Positions 32,737 through 42,338 of a stretch of 64,000 bases of DNA are shown one piece after another. Within the stretch, counting starts at the first letter, position 1. The number at the start of each line of letters is the position of its first letter. Source of the stretch: Thermoleophilales bacterium (GTDB lineage Bacteria > Actinomycetota > Thermoleophilia > Solirubrobacterales > 70-9); contig JACJWY010000010.1 in NCBI GenBank assembly GCA_020636955.1, forward strand, positions 42,768-106,767, in the 5' to 3' direction. The notes below the pieces were generated by a model. The model had not been told where the DNA came from. It saw nothing but the letters and a program-made list of their open reading frames with translations, and searched no databases. A program made the translations under genes and the position numbers.

Positions 32737-34758
32737 TCAACTGCCAGCGTCTTCCTTCTTCTTGCCACGCCGACGTCGTCCGCGCCTCAGGCCGAACGGG
32801 CCGGATTTTACCGGTTTGTCCCCGTTTTCACTTTTCGCGTCCCCTTTTGGCGCGGATTCGGCTTTCTGCTTCGGCTCGCCGCCGTTCTTCGCGGCGGGCG
32901 GGGACGGCTTCCCGCTGACCTTTTCCGCGTCCGGCTTCTTCTCCCCTGCGGGCTGCTGGCCGTTCTTCCGGGACGATCCGGACTTGCCCTGACCCGATCC
33001 GTTCTTCTTGCGGGGCTGGCTCTTTTTCGCCTCCTCGGGCTGGGCTTCTTCCGGCAGCAGCTCGGCCACGGCCGAGGCGCGCTCCACGGACTCGATCCGG
33101 ACCATCTTCCGGGCACCAACGACATTGGCGGCTCCGGTGATCGAGATGATGTACGAGTCGATCCGGGCGATCGCGTCGTCCGCGTTGTACATATGCGGCT
33201 CTTCGATCTTCACGAAGACCTCTTCGCCCGGGCGGAAGGGCAGCGCACGCTCCTCGATCGCCGACCTCTCGCCCGACTCGATCAGTTCGAAGTTGTCGAT
33301 GGCCAGTGCCTCGCCGCCCTCGAAATGGAATTGCTTTCCGGTCTCCTGTTCGAGTTCGGCCAGGCCGGAGTCGGAATCGTTCAGCAGCGCCGCCACCTTC
33401 GGATTCACGCGGATCAGAAACGCCTCGTCTTCACGGTGGTCGACTGCGATCTCGTTCATCTTGCGGAGGCCTTCGAGTGCAACGGTTTCGGCCGAGAGGA
33501 CAACCCCTTCACCGTCACAGGTCGGGCATTGGACGGTGAGGATTTCGCGCACCCCGTCGGTGATGTTCTGGCGGGTCATCTCGACCAGGCCCAGCGGCGA
33601 AATCTCGACCAGGTAGCTCTTCGACTTGTCGGCGTCGAGGGCTTCGCGCAGGGTGCCGAGCACCTTGTCGCGGTTCCTGCCTTTGGCCATGTCGATGAAG
33701 TCGATGACGATGATGCCGCCGATATCGCGCAACCTGAGCTGACGAACGACTTCGGTCGCCGCCTCTGTGTTGACCTTGGTGATGGTTTCCTCGAGGCCGC
33801 CTTTACCGCGGCCGGTGAAGGATCCGGAGTTGACGTCGATCACGGTCAGCGCTTCGGTGTAGTCAATGATCAGATATCCGCCCGAGGGCAGGTCGATCCG
33901 CCGGCCCAGGGTCGAGTTGATCGCCTTCTCGATCTCCCACTTCTCGAACAGTGGCTTTTTTCCCTGGTAATGCTCGACCCCTTCGACCAGTTCCGGCGCG
34001 GTGCGCTGGAAGAAGCTGGTCACCCGGTCGAACTGCTTCTGGTCGTCGATGATCGCCTTGTCGAATTCGTTGAGGAAGACGTCGCGTAGCACCCGTACCG
34101 GCAGGTCCTGTTCCTGGAAGACCAGCGAAGGGGCCCTGGCACCCTTGCGGCGCTTCTCGAGGACATCATCGAGACGGTGCAGGTAGGCGATCTCCCGGGT
34201 GAAGTCAGCCTTTTTGGCGCCATGCGCGGCGGTGCGGACGATCAGGCCACCCGGCCCGTCGTAGGTGCGGCTGACCATGCGGCGCAGGCGGTCGCGTTCC
34301 TTGTCGGCAAGCCGGCGGCTCACCCCCACCCCGGTGCCGTTCGGCGCATAAACCAGGTAGCGGCCGGCGATGGTCACGTTCATCGAAAGGCGGGCGCCCT
34401 TCGACTTGATCGGATCCTTGATCACCTGGACCAGGATCTCCTGCTTCGGCTTGATCAGTTCGTCGATCCTGCGGCCCTGGCCGCGCCCGCGTCGCGGAGC
34501 CTGCTGGCCGTCGGGCAAGAGGATCTCGTCGACGTGCAGGAAGCCGTTGCGTTCCAGGCCGATGTCGACGAAAGCGGCTTCCATTCCGGGCAGGACGTTG
34601 TCGACCTTGCCCAGATAGATGTTTCCGACCAGGGAGCGGCCCCCCCGGCGTTCGATGTAGACCTCGGCGACCTCACGCTTTGACTTGACGGTCTTGGCCT
34701 CGAGTACGGCGACGCGGGTCTCGCCGCGGTCGGCCGATACAACAATCGTTTTTTTCAT
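32737..34758 (-). CDS. rng: Ribonuclease E/G family endoribonuclease
   Basis: A 673-residue RNase E/G. It has an N-terminal S1-like RNA-binding region (IYLGKVDNVLPGMEAAFVDIGLERNGFLHVDE), a catalytic DNase-I-like core with the metal-binding block VIDVNSGSFTGRGKGG and IVIDFIDMAKGRNRDKV, and the Zn-link CPTCDGEGVV. A low-complexity basic tail of roughly 120 residues ends RRGRRRRGKKKEDAGS. It processes rRNA and decays mRNA. The position directly upstream of rplU-rpmA is the actinobacterial norm. Symbol rng versus rne is a matter of convention here. Confidence 0.95.
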   Translation of the reverse strand: MKKTIVVSADRGETRVAVLEAKTVKSKREVAEVYIERRGGRSLVGNIYLGKVDNVLPGMEAAFVDIGLERNGFLHVDEILLPDGQQAPRRGRGQGRRIDELIKPKQEILVQVIKDPIKSKGARLSMNVTIAGRYLVYAPNGTGVGVSRRLADKERDRLRRMVSRTYDGPGGLIVRTAAHGAKKADFTREIAYLHRLDDVLEKRRKGARAPSLVFQEQDLPVRVLRDVFLNEFDKAIIDDQKQFDRVTSFFQRTAPELVEGVEHYQGKKPLFEKWEIEKAINSTLGRRIDLPSGGYLIIDYTEALTVIDVNSGSFTGRGKGGLEETITKVNTEAATEVVRQLRLRDIGGIIVIDFIDMAKGRNRDKVLGTLREALDADKSKSYLVEISPLGLVEMTRQNITDGVREILTVQCPTCDGEGVVLSAETVALEGLRKMNEIAVDHREDEAFLIRVNPKVAALLNDSDSGLAELEQETGKQFHFEGGEALAIDNFELIESGERSAIEERALPFRPGEEVFVKIEEPHMYNADDAIARIDSYIISITGAANVVGARKMVRIESVERASAVAELLPEEAQPEEAKKSQPRKKNGSGQGKSGSSRKNGQQPAGEKKPDAEKVSGKPSPPAAKNGGEPKQKAESAPKGDAKSENGDKPVKSGPFGLRRGRRRRGKKKEDAGS

Positions 34759-34801
34759 TTTGTAAGTCGTTTTCCGTTCAGATTGGCTGCCCAGTGGATT
34801 C

Positions 34802-35989
34802 TCAGTCGATCCACGGACCCCTCTCTGCGGCGCGCGACTCGATGTGGATGCTCTGCAGGACCCCGATCATCAGGAAGGTCGAAATGATCGCCGACCCTCC
34901 GTAACTCATCAACGGCAAGGGTATGCCGGTGATCGGCATGATGCCGAGGTTCATTCCCACGTTTACGAAGACCTGGAAGATGATCGCGGCGGCGATGCCT
35001 GCCGCAACCAGGGTTCCGTAGAAATTCTTCGAGAGCGTCATCAGACGCAGCGCCCGCCAGAAGAGCAGGGCAAAAAGGGATAAAACCAGCGCCGCGCCGA
35101 CGAATCCGTAACGCTCGGCGACCACGGCAAAAATAAAGTCCGTGTGCCGTTCGGGGACGAATCCGAAGCGGGACTGGGTGGCCTGGTCGCCCCGGCCGGT
35201 GGTTCCACCGGCTCCGATTCCGACCTTGGCCTGATTCTGCTGATAGCCCGCGTCTCCGATATCGGAAGACGGGCTGAGGAACGAGGTGAGTCGTTCCTGC
35301 TGATACTCCTTGAGCACCGGCATCCCGGCCGCCGGAAGGGCGACCAGCACGACGGCAACAAAAACTGCGAGGACGGCCCCGATCGCAGCCAGGTGCGACC
35401 AGCGAACGCCGGCCGCGACCATGATTGCGATCGTGATTGCCGCGAATACCAGCGACGTGCCCAGATCCTGAAGCAGGACCAGGCCGGTCGGCAGCAAGCC
35501 GAGGCAAAGAATTCGGATCGTCCTCTGGATCTCGGAGCCCCTGCGGGCCCCGTCGATAACGAATCCGGCCAGAGCGATAATGAGCAACAGTTTGCCCAGT
35601 TCGGCCGGCTGGAAGGTGAAGAAGGGAAGTTCGAGCTGGTTGGTCGACCCGCGTGCGGCCACGCCAAATGCGAACACCGCGAAAATCGAGGCGCACAGGA
35701 ACGTGTAGATACCGACACGTAGTTCCCGGAAGCGGGAATAGTCAATGCGGGAGACGGCAATCATTCCGATGATTCCGACCAAACCATAAAGAGCCTGACG
35801 CTGGACGTATTCCTGGGGTGCGCCGGCGATCGAGGTTCCGGATGCCTCGTAGAGCGTGAAGAGTGAGCAGGCGAGCAGGCCCAGAGCCGAAAAGGCCAAC
35901 CAACCGTCCATCCCGGCGAGACCGACCTTTTCGAGCAGGCCAAAGCCGGAGTTCGGCTCCCGACGCGGCAGCCGCGAGGACTCCATCAC
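34802..35989 (-). CDS. rodA: Peptidoglycan glycosyltransferase RodA (SEDS family)
   Basis: A 395-residue SEDS polymerase with about 10 membrane segments. Family motifs include QPAELGKLLLIIALAGF, DLGTSLVFAAI and, near the end, NVGMNLGIMPITGIPLPLMSYGGSA. It polymerises lipid II during elongation, working with PBP2. Start GTG 35989 overlaps the mrdA stop by 4 nt, and an ATG at 35986 overlaps it by 1 nt; either preserves coupling. Position after mrdA in an mreCD-mrdA-rodA operon makes RodA rather than FtsW the right name. Confidence 0.96.
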   Translation of the reverse strand: MMESSRLPRREPNSGFGLLEKVGLAGMDGWLAFSALGLLACSLFTLYEASGTSIAGAPQEYVQRQALYGLVGIIGMIAVSRIDYSRFRELRVGIYTFLCASIFAVFAFGVAARGSTNQLELPFFTFQPAELGKLLLIIALAGFVIDGARRGSEIQRTIRILCLGLLPTGLVLLQDLGTSLVFAAITIAIMVAAGVRWSHLAAIGAVLAVFVAVVLVALPAAGMPVLKEYQQERLTSFLSPSSDIGDAGYQQNQAKVGIGAGGTTGRGDQATQSRFGFVPERHTDFIFAVVAERYGFVGAALVLSLFALLFWRALRLMTLSKNFYGTLVAAGIAAAIIFQVFVNVGMNLGIMPITGIPLPLMSYGGSAIISTFLMIGVLQSIHIESRAAERGPWID

Positions 35990-37857
35990 TCCACGCTCCC
36001 GCTGCTACCGGAGACGGCCTCCGCCTTCTTGTGAAAATAAGCCTGTAGAACCTGCAGGGCGACCGGAGCGGCTGTATCGGCGCCGAAGCCGCCCTGCTCG
36101 ACGGTGACCACCACCGCGATTTCCGGGTTCGGATACGGAGCCAGCACTGCGTACCAGGCCTGATCGGCCTCGCCGGTGCGCTCGGCAGTACCAGTCTTGC
36201 CGGCCACCTTTATCGGGAAGCCGCCGAACACCTTGTAGGAGGTGCCTTCCGGGCTCTGGGCGGCGTCGTGGAGGCCGGCCATGACCACGCTCCGGTCGGC
36301 CGGGTCGATCGGGATCGTGTTCTCCACCACCGGTTCGTTCTCGCCCAGAACCCGGCCCGCGGCGTCCTCGGTCTGAAGCATCAGCTCCGGTTTCAGCACC
36401 TTGCCGCCGTTACCCAGCGCCGCATAGGCCACCGCCAGCTGAAGGGGACTTGCCTGAAAATAGCCCTGACCGATCGCGAGCTGGATGTTCTGGCCGATGA
36501 CCCAGGGGTCGTAGTACTTCGGCTCCTGGGCATGGGCTTCGTTCAGCCACTTCGGGCTCGGCACCAGACCGTCGGTCTCGCCGGGGATATCGATCCCGGT
36601 AGCCGTGCCGAAACCGAAGTCACCAGCCCAGTTCTGCAGCTGACGGCTGCCGTTCATGTCGGCTCCGAGCCGGTAGAAGTAGACGTCGGACGAAACCTCG
36701 AGAGCCCGCTGGAGGTCGACCGGTCCGTGGGCCTGCTTGCCCGCATTGTCGAACTCCTGGTCGGCGATCGTGATCGAGCCGGTGTCGTTGACCACGGTCG
36801 AAGGCGTGATGTAACCGCCGTCCAGAGCTGCCAGCGCAGTGAAGGGCTTGAAAGTGGAGCCGACCGCGTACTGGCCGCCAATCGCCCGGTCAAAGAGCGG
36901 CGCCCCGAGGTCTTCGTCATAGAGGTCGTCGACCTGCTTCTGGGTCAGCGGGTGCGTGAAGATCGAGGGGTCGAAGGTGGGATTCGAGCCGATGCCGAGT
37001 ACCTGACCGTTGTTCACGTCCAGGGCGACGAAGGCTCCCGGGAGGCCGATGCTCTGCAGCGAGGCTTCGCCCGCTTCCTGAACCTGCCGGTCGATCGTGA
37101 GCCTCACCGAATCTCCAGGCTTGGGCAAGGTCGACGGGAGCTGGCTGACGATTCGCCCGGTCGAATCGACCTGCAGTCGGGTGTCTCCCGGCTCACCTCG
37201 CAACTGGTCATCGTAGGTCTGTTCGATACCAGTCTTGCCGAGCGTATCTCCGGCCCCCAGATCCTTGTCCGGGTTTTTCGCCAGGTCCTCCGCGGTTACT
37301 TCGCCGACACTGCCGAGCACATGCGCGGCCAGGAGCCCCTGGGGATATTTGCGCACGAAGATGCGGTTTACCTGGACTTCCGGGAATTGGGCCTGGTGTT
37401 CCTGGAGGTAGTAGACGATGTCATCGGGCGTGTCCTGCTCGAGGGTTACCGGGCTGCCCGGCGGATCGTTCTTCTTCGTTTCCTGGACTTTGTGCCGCAC
37501 CCAGTCCGCGTCGTGGCCAAGCACCTTGCCGATACGCGAGTAAAGCGACCGCCGTTCGGCAACCGAGGTGGGTATCTCGATCGGATCGAGCTGCAACGCC
37601 ATGCTGGTCCGGTTATCGACGAGGACATGGCCCTCACGGTCGAGAATCGAGCCGCGCGGGGCGGGAACCCGGATTTCACGGGTCCGGTTCTGGTTGGCCT
37701 CGGCCAGGTACTTGTCTCCGGTGACGATCTGGAGCGACCAAAGCCGGAAGAACAGGATTCCGAGCAGGACAAGTCCCACCGCTCCGATCACCGCAAAGCG
37801 GCGCGACGGAAGGTTCCGTTTGGGGCCTGGTTTCGGGACTACGGGTTCAAATCTCAT
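35986..37857 (-). CDS. mrdA: Penicillin-binding protein 2, elongation transpeptidase
   Basis: A 623-residue class B PBP with one N-terminal membrane anchor (FAVIGAVGLVLLGILFFRLWSL), a pedestal domain and a transpeptidase domain. The active-site motifs are GSTFKPFTAL (SxxK), SSD in VSSDVYFYRLG (SxN-type position) and AGKTGTAERTG (KTG). It crosslinks side-wall peptidoglycan with RodA. ATG 37857 overlaps the mreD stop by 4 nt and its own stop overlaps rodA. All catalytic residues appear intact. Confidence 0.97.
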   Translation of the reverse strand: MRFEPVVPKPGPKRNLPSRRFAVIGAVGLVLLGILFFRLWSLQIVTGDKYLAEANQNRTREIRVPAPRGSILDREGHVLVDNRTSMALQLDPIEIPTSVAERRSLYSRIGKVLGHDADWVRHKVQETKKNDPPGSPVTLEQDTPDDIVYYLQEHQAQFPEVQVNRIFVRKYPQGLLAAHVLGSVGEVTAEDLAKNPDKDLGAGDTLGKTGIEQTYDDQLRGEPGDTRLQVDSTGRIVSQLPSTLPKPGDSVRLTIDRQVQEAGEASLQSIGLPGAFVALDVNNGQVLGIGSNPTFDPSIFTHPLTQKQVDDLYDEDLGAPLFDRAIGGQYAVGSTFKPFTALAALDGGYITPSTVVNDTGSITIADQEFDNAGKQAHGPVDLQRALEVSSDVYFYRLGADMNGSRQLQNWAGDFGFGTATGIDIPGETDGLVPSPKWLNEAHAQEPKYYDPWVIGQNIQLAIGQGYFQASPLQLAVAYAALGNGGKVLKPELMLQTEDAAGRVLGENEPVVENTIPIDPADRSVVMAGLHDAAQSPEGTSYKVFGGFPIKVAGKTGTAERTGEADQAWYAVLAPYPNPEIAVVVTVEQGGFGADTAAPVALQVLQAYFHKKAEAVSGSSGSVE

Positions 37858-38447
37858 CGATATGCCTCAGGACCGTTGCCGGTCGGCGGTTCCAGATCGT
37901 CGGTCCACTGGTCCAGATCCACGGACCGCCGACGGGTGGCCGGCTCGTGAATCAGTGCTGGTCTCAGAACACGGTGGATCAGCGCATAGAGCGGAATCGC
38001 CAGCAAAACACCATAGAAGGCCTGAAGGATGAGGTCGGGAACCAGCGACGGGCTGAGCGACGAATCAAAGTCGACCACGACGGTGTAGAGGCCAAGAGCA
38101 AGGTTGGAACCGAGGGTGGCCAGGCCAGCGGAGACCAGCACGGTGGGCCGATCGACGAAATCGCCCCGTTCCCGGTAGATCCCCGCGAGATAGCCGACCG
38201 CCATGAAAACGAGGCAGGCGCTACCCAGAGGACCGTCGGTCATCGCGTCCCCCAGGAAGCCGAAGGTAAATCCGACCGTCGCGCCGATCAGGCTCCCTCC
38301 AAGCAGGCCGAAGATCGCCGCGCAGGCGGGCAGAATCCACATCGAGGTGCCGAGCAGTTCAATCTGGGAGAAGAAGGCGACCTGCAGGATGGCGAGCAGG
38401 AGGATCAGGCCGACGATTCGGGCGGCGGTCCGCGTGGTGATGATCAT
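37854..38447 (-). CDS. mreD: Rod-shape-determining protein MreD
   Basis: A 197-residue protein with about five membrane segments over residues 8-165 and a soluble Arg-rich C-terminal tail. MreD sequences are weakly conserved, but the size, topology and its place between mreC and mrdA with 4-nt overlaps on both sides support the call. It links MreC and the elongasome. Confidence 0.9.
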   Translation of the reverse strand: MIITTRTAARIVGLILLLAILQVAFFSQIELLGTSMWILPACAAIFGLLGGSLIGATVGFTFGFLGDAMTDGPLGSACLVFMAVGYLAGIYRERGDFVDRPTVLVSAGLATLGSNLALGLYTVVVDFDSSLSPSLVPDLILQAFYGVLLAIPLYALIHRVLRPALIHEPATRRRSVDLDQWTDDLEPPTGNGPEAYR

Positions 38448-39292
38448 CCGCGATTTCCCCCGGTGAGGATCTGCAGGATGTCAAGGTTCCGGAGATCGGC
38501 AAAGGGCCGGAGCTCGACCGACTGAATCGCCTCCCGCTCGTCGATCGGCGCCCTGGTGATCTCTCCGATCGGCAGGCCACGCGGATAAAGAGACGAAAGT
38601 CCGTCCCCTCTCCACCCTGAGGTGACCACGGTCTGGCCGCTGGTCACGTTCTTGGTTTCATCGAGGAACTCGAGGACGAGCGTCTGGGGGTCGCCCACCT
38701 TGGCCCGGACCACACCTTGCGCCCCGCCGGGAAGGACCATGGCGCTGACCGCACTGGAGCTGTCGGAGATCAGGCTGACCACGGATCCCGACCCGCTGAC
38801 CGAACTGATCCGCCCGACCAGACCGTCCCCGCTGATTACCGGATCGTTGACTTCGACGCCATCCGAAGATCCGGCATTGACGCTGACCGTCGTGTACCAG
38901 ACGGTCGGCGAGCGGCCAACGACGTTCACGGTCACCGGGTCGTACGCGTCCGGGATCTTTCCGTTTTCCTTGAGATCGACCAGCTTTCGCAACTGACGGT
39001 TGTCTTCAAGCGCGACCTGACCGGCGACGGCTTCCCCCCGGGCCTGCTCGAGTTCTTTCTGCAGTCGGTCCCGTTCGCCACGGGCATCCATGGTTTCGTC
39101 AAACCAGTTGACCAGATCACGGGCTGGCTTCAGGGCCCGTGACGCAGCGTTGGTGATCGGATCGAAAATTGTGCCCACCGCACCTCCGACCCCGCCGGAG
39201 CCGCTCCCGAAGGTGAAAGTGAGCAGCACGAAGGCCAGCACTATCAGGCCGATAAGAACGGCTCTGCGACGTCGGACTTGCTTGCGGTACAC
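38444..39292 (-). CDS. mreC: Rod-shape-determining protein MreC
   Basis: A 282-residue protein with a basic cytosolic N-terminus, one membrane segment (AVLIGLIVLAFVLLTFTFG), a coiled coil (about 65-105) and the MreC beta domain including VNVVGRSPTVWYTTVSVNAGSSDGVEVNDPVISGDGLVGRI. It organises PBP2 and RodA outside the membrane. The start is a GTG at 39292, first gene of the mreC-mreD-mrdA-rodA overlap series. The usual upstream mreB is not here; a secreted-protein gene occupies that place. Confidence 0.96.
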   Translation of the reverse strand: MYRKQVRRRRAVLIGLIVLAFVLLTFTFGSGSGGVGGAVGTIFDPITNAASRALKPARDLVNWFDETMDARGERDRLQKELEQARGEAVAGQVALEDNRQLRKLVDLKENGKIPDAYDPVTVNVVGRSPTVWYTTVSVNAGSSDGVEVNDPVISGDGLVGRISSVSGSGSVVSLISDSSSAVSAMVLPGGAQGVVRAKVGDPQTLVLEFLDETKNVTSGQTVVTSGWRGDGLSSLYPRGLPIGEITRAPIDEREAIQSVELRPFADLRNLDILQILTGGNRG

Positions 39293-39463
39293 GTTGGTCT
39301 CGGGCTTTGTGGGAAGGAGGGGCGAAGCTCGGATGCAAAGGCCAATCGCCCCGGACAGGCGACTCTCTCATTTCCACGGGAGGGCCGCACACCCGGAGGG
39401 CTGGCTGCGGGAAGGATTGCAGCCTTTCACGGTCTCAAAGCGGACCACCGGGTTGCCGGCCCG
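39293..39463 (-). other. 171-bp mreC leader with potential RNA structure
   Basis: No gene is supported. On the minus strand it can form GGCTGC-N10-GCAGCC and TCGCC-N7-GGCGA hairpins before mreC. The first may terminate the upstream secreted-protein transcript, though no T-run follows. The AAAGGCC segment recalls a GEMM riboswitch piece on the plus strand but the rest of that fold is absent. Confidence 0.35.
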
Positions 39464-40948
39464 CTACCCGGCCTTGATCCGGATCCTGGCGGTGACTGTT
39501 GCTGCGTTGGAGCCGTCAGCACGGAAAAGAGCGCCGAGTTTCCTGACTTTCCCCGATCCCCGGTCATAAGACTTCGGTCTGATGGCTCCAAGCCTGAAGT
39601 TCACTTGTCTGGAGGAACCGGCCGCGATGGATCCGGCCGGTACGCAGTGAGGCTTGTCGATCCACAACTTCCCGACCGACTTCCGCGGCAACAGCCCGCA
39701 GACCCTGACCTTGTGCGCCCGCCCTCCCCCGACGTTCTTGACCGCGAGCCGGACCTTTACAAACCCGCGCCGCCGGGCCGTTCTTCCGCCCGATACCCGA
39801 GCGTGAATCTTCAATCTGGGGGGCTTCAACCCGGGCCGATCCGAATGCGGGGTCCGGCCCAGCGGCCCCAGTTCGAGGAAGCGGGCCCCGATGTGGACCG
39901 GACCATCGATCTTCACCGTACATCTGGTCGAGTCGGGGCACGGACCCTCCCATCCGATGAAGCGCCAGCCGGTCGCCGGAAATGGATCCAGCGTAACGTC
40001 GGTGTTCTCTGCAAACTTCGCCGAACATCGCGCGCCGCAATCGATGCCGGTCGGAGTTGATCTGACTGCACCGAGCCCCCTGGTCTCGACGGTCATTTCC
40101 CGAAACGGGCCCAGATATTCGATACAGGAAGATCGATCGTCCGGTGCCTTGACAACCGTTTTTTCGTCAGGTCCGCCTCCGGCTTCAGCGGAACCCATCT
40201 CGAACCCGGCGCCGGTAATCCATTCCCCCGTCGGGCAGCTGGCCCTCACGAAACCCGGATCCCGGCTTTGCGTAGCCGAGTAGTCGAATCCGAGGTCCGG
40301 TCGGTTGATTCCATCGCCCGGGAAGAAAAGCCGAAGGGCCTGCATGGCGCTGCCGGAGGGCAACGTTGGCAAGGAGAGCAGCAATTCGTGCTCCTTCCAT
40401 ACCCCTCCGATCGAGAACCCGAAATGGCCCAGTGCCGAATAGGCGTAAATCCTGATCGTCGGCTGGCCGCTTCCGTCCTTGCCCGAGTAGAAGAGGATCG
40501 CGTTCAGGTCGGTCAGTGGAGCGGACGCGAATCCGCCAAGAAAAATGGAGGCAGTTCCCGTCCCGACCACTGAATCAGCGCAGGAAGCGAGAATCGTTGC
40601 CGGGTCTGAATATGTCGGGTTGTCCAGCAACGCTGGCTCGGAGCATTCGGCCAGCGCCTCACCGGGGACCGCCACCAGCCCGTCTGGCAGGGCGACGGCT
40701 ATCTCCTCGGCCGGCGACACCCTGGACCGCCCCGCGCCAGGGGAGACGCCGAGCAGCAGGTCAAACCGAACGGGCCTTGGAGTGTCTTCAAGGATGGTGT
40801 CGTCAGGAGTGATGCGAGCCGAAACACCGACGGATTCCGCCGCGCATGCCCCGCTGCCCCCGGCCACCAGACCGACGAACCCGATCACCACACAGACCGC
40901 GAAATACCCCCACGATCGCCTAGACCCCAGACCGTGACTTGAATCCAT
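39464..40948 (-). CDS. Secreted protein with InlB-type B-repeat domain
   Basis: A 494-residue exported protein. The signal peptide is YFAVCVVIGFVGLVAGGSGACAA-like (about residues 15-36). A beta-rich N-terminal domain (40-235) is followed by a divergent InlB B-repeat (about 275-350: MTVETRGLGAVRSTPTGIDCG...GWEGPC...CTVKIDGPVHIGARF), then a basic CARDB-like C-terminal beta domain. Paired cysteines suggest disulfides. Function is unknown; a surface-exposed binding protein is inferred. A TATTCT box 7 nt upstream of the ATG and no ribosome binding site suggest a leaderless transcript. Confidence 0.78.
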   Translation of the reverse strand: MDSSHGLGSRRSWGYFAVCVVIGFVGLVAGGSGACAAESVGVSARITPDDTILEDTPRPVRFDLLLGVSPGAGRSRVSPAEEIAVALPDGLVAVPGEALAECSEPALLDNPTYSDPATILASCADSVVGTGTASIFLGGFASAPLTDLNAILFYSGKDGSGQPTIRIYAYSALGHFGFSIGGVWKEHELLLSLPTLPSGSAMQALRLFFPGDGINRPDLGFDYSATQSRDPGFVRASCPTGEWITGAGFEMGSAEAGGGPDEKTVVKAPDDRSSCIEYLGPFREMTVETRGLGAVRSTPTGIDCGARCSAKFAENTDVTLDPFPATGWRFIGWEGPCPDSTRCTVKIDGPVHIGARFLELGPLGRTPHSDRPGLKPPRLKIHARVSGGRTARRRGFVKVRLAVKNVGGGRAHKVRVCGLLPRKSVGKLWIDKPHCVPAGSIAAGSSRQVNFRLGAIRPKSYDRGSGKVRKLGALFRADGSNAATVTARIRIKAG

Positions 40949-40955
40949 TCAACGA

Positions 40956-40961
40956 TAGAAT
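40956..40961 (-). promoter_or_regulatory. Candidate -10 box for leaderless InlB-repeat gene
   Basis: TATTCT on the minus strand ends 7 nt before ATG 40948, which would place the transcript start at the initiation codon. No -35 consensus or Shine-Dalgarno is visible. Confidence 0.4.
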
Positions 40962-41045
40962 AACCGCGATTCGGCCAAGGAATGCCCCGAATCGGGTCGA
41001 TCGGAGAGGCTCCCCGGGAGCCGTCTGCGGGGTGGGAGGAGCACG

Positions 41046-42338
41046 GTGTCTGAAAAAGGCGGCCGCGTGACCGCGCTAACGCGGCGAAAGCTATTGAAGC
41101 GGGCTGGCATCTACGGAGCCGCTCTCGGCATCGCCGGGATGGTCAAGACCGCCGATCAATTGGGCGCACGGTCGGTGTCGGAGCCAAAGTTCCCTTACCT
41201 GACGGGATTCAATGATGACTTTGTCTCGTACAGCAAGTCCGGTTTCGCATCCGCGACCCTGGATCGGGTCAAGTCCTGCGCCGGACGATGCATCCGCTTC
41301 CCCGTCGATTGGGGAGATGTCCAGCAAGAGAGCCGGACCAGCTTCAACTGGTCTTCCTATGACCCGATATTCGGCCAGGCTCTGGCTGCCGGAGTCCAGC
41401 TTTTGCCGGTCATTCTGGGCTGCCCGGAGTGGGCCAATCCGGTGGTCACTGCCGCTCGCCGGGACGATCTCGACCCTCCGTACCCGGCGGATATTTACCG
41501 GACCTGCAGTCCTTCCTTTGACTTTGCGTTCGCCGATTTCGTCGATCAGACCCTTCGCCATTTCGACTTCTTCTCGAAGCAGCACGGGTACCCGACGGTC
41601 GTATCCGGCGCGGAAATTCTCAACGAACCGAACCTCTGGAGCTTCGGTGCCGTGCCGGCAGCACGGGTTTTCCAGCTGACCTCGGCCAGCGCAGCAAAAG
41701 TGGCTGCCAGTCAGGCAGCGGGAGCCTATTCGGGGAAGATGCGAGTCATTTCCGGCGGGCCGGCGCCGGTCCTTGGCATCGGACCCGATAACCCGAAGGG
41801 GTATCCGCCCCGACCTTCGTGGCAACGGTACCTGGGCGATCTGGTCAAGAGCGGTCCGGTGAACTTCGACGTCGGCTTCCATTCCTACGAAACTTCGAAG
41901 CCGCCGGACGAAATCCTGACGATCCCCGAAGACAACCCTTCGGATCCGTTTGCGCGGGCAAGGGAATTCGCGAACTGGCAGGCATCGCGGATAGTCGCGA
42001 GATTTGACGAAGCGTCCACGATCACTTCCCGGGACATCTGGTTGACCGAAACCGGGGCCTCTTCGGCCTGCATCTGGTCCAGTGACATTTTCAGCAGCTC
42101 CTATCGCGCTGCTCACGGACCGTCAATTCAGGCCGCTGTGCTGGCCGGAATCGCTGATTCCCTGAAGTCTCGACCGCGTTGCCGATCGATGTTTGTCCAC
42201 CGCCTCTACAGCGACAACCTGCTGGAACCGCCGCCGACCCCGGATTCCAACAGCAACCATTATCAGGACGGCATTTACGACTCGGTCAACGGGAACCCGA
42301 AGGTCGCCCCCTTCGTGCTGGCCGAGCGTTGGTCATGA
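41046..42338 (+). CDS. Exported clan GH-A glycoside hydrolase (putative)
   Basis: A 430-residue TIM-barrel-like enzyme. The N-terminus TRRKLLKRAGIYGAALGIAGM looks like a twin-arginine-type signal. The clan GH-A catalytic pair is visible: acid/base Glu194 in EILNEPN and nucleophile Glu335 in WLTETGAS. Substrate is unknown; the nearest resemblance is to GH39/GH5-like beta-glycosidases. GTG 41046 is preferred because GGGAGGA lies 5 nt upstream, though the in-frame GTG at 41067 sits right before the signal motif. Its end overlaps the 3' end of maf by a few bases, tail to tail. Confidence 0.75.
   Translation: MSEKGGRVTALTRRKLLKRAGIYGAALGIAGMVKTADQLGARSVSEPKFPYLTGFNDDFVSYSKSGFASATLDRVKSCAGRCIRFPVDWGDVQQESRTSFNWSSYDPIFGQALAAGVQLLPVILGCPEWANPVVTAARRDDLDPPYPADIYRTCSPSFDFAFADFVDQTLRHFDFFSKQHGYPTVVSGAEILNEPNLWSFGAVPAARVFQLTSASAAKVAASQAAGAYSGKMRVISGGPAPVLGIGPDNPKGYPPRPSWQRYLGDLVKSGPVNFDVGFHSYETSKPPDEILTIPEDNPSDPFARAREFANWQASRIVARFDEASTITSRDIWLTETGASSACIWSSDIFSSSYRAAHGPSIQAAVLAGIADSLKSRPRCRSMFVHRLYSDNLLEPPPTPDSNSNHYQDGIYDSVNGNPKVAPFVLAERWS

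Noticed and set aside
39300..39400. Possible cyclic-di-GMP or other riboswitch before mreC
   Set aside because: Only a GATGCAAAGGCC-like stretch matches, on the wrong strand for mreC; the other conserved riboswitch parts are absent.
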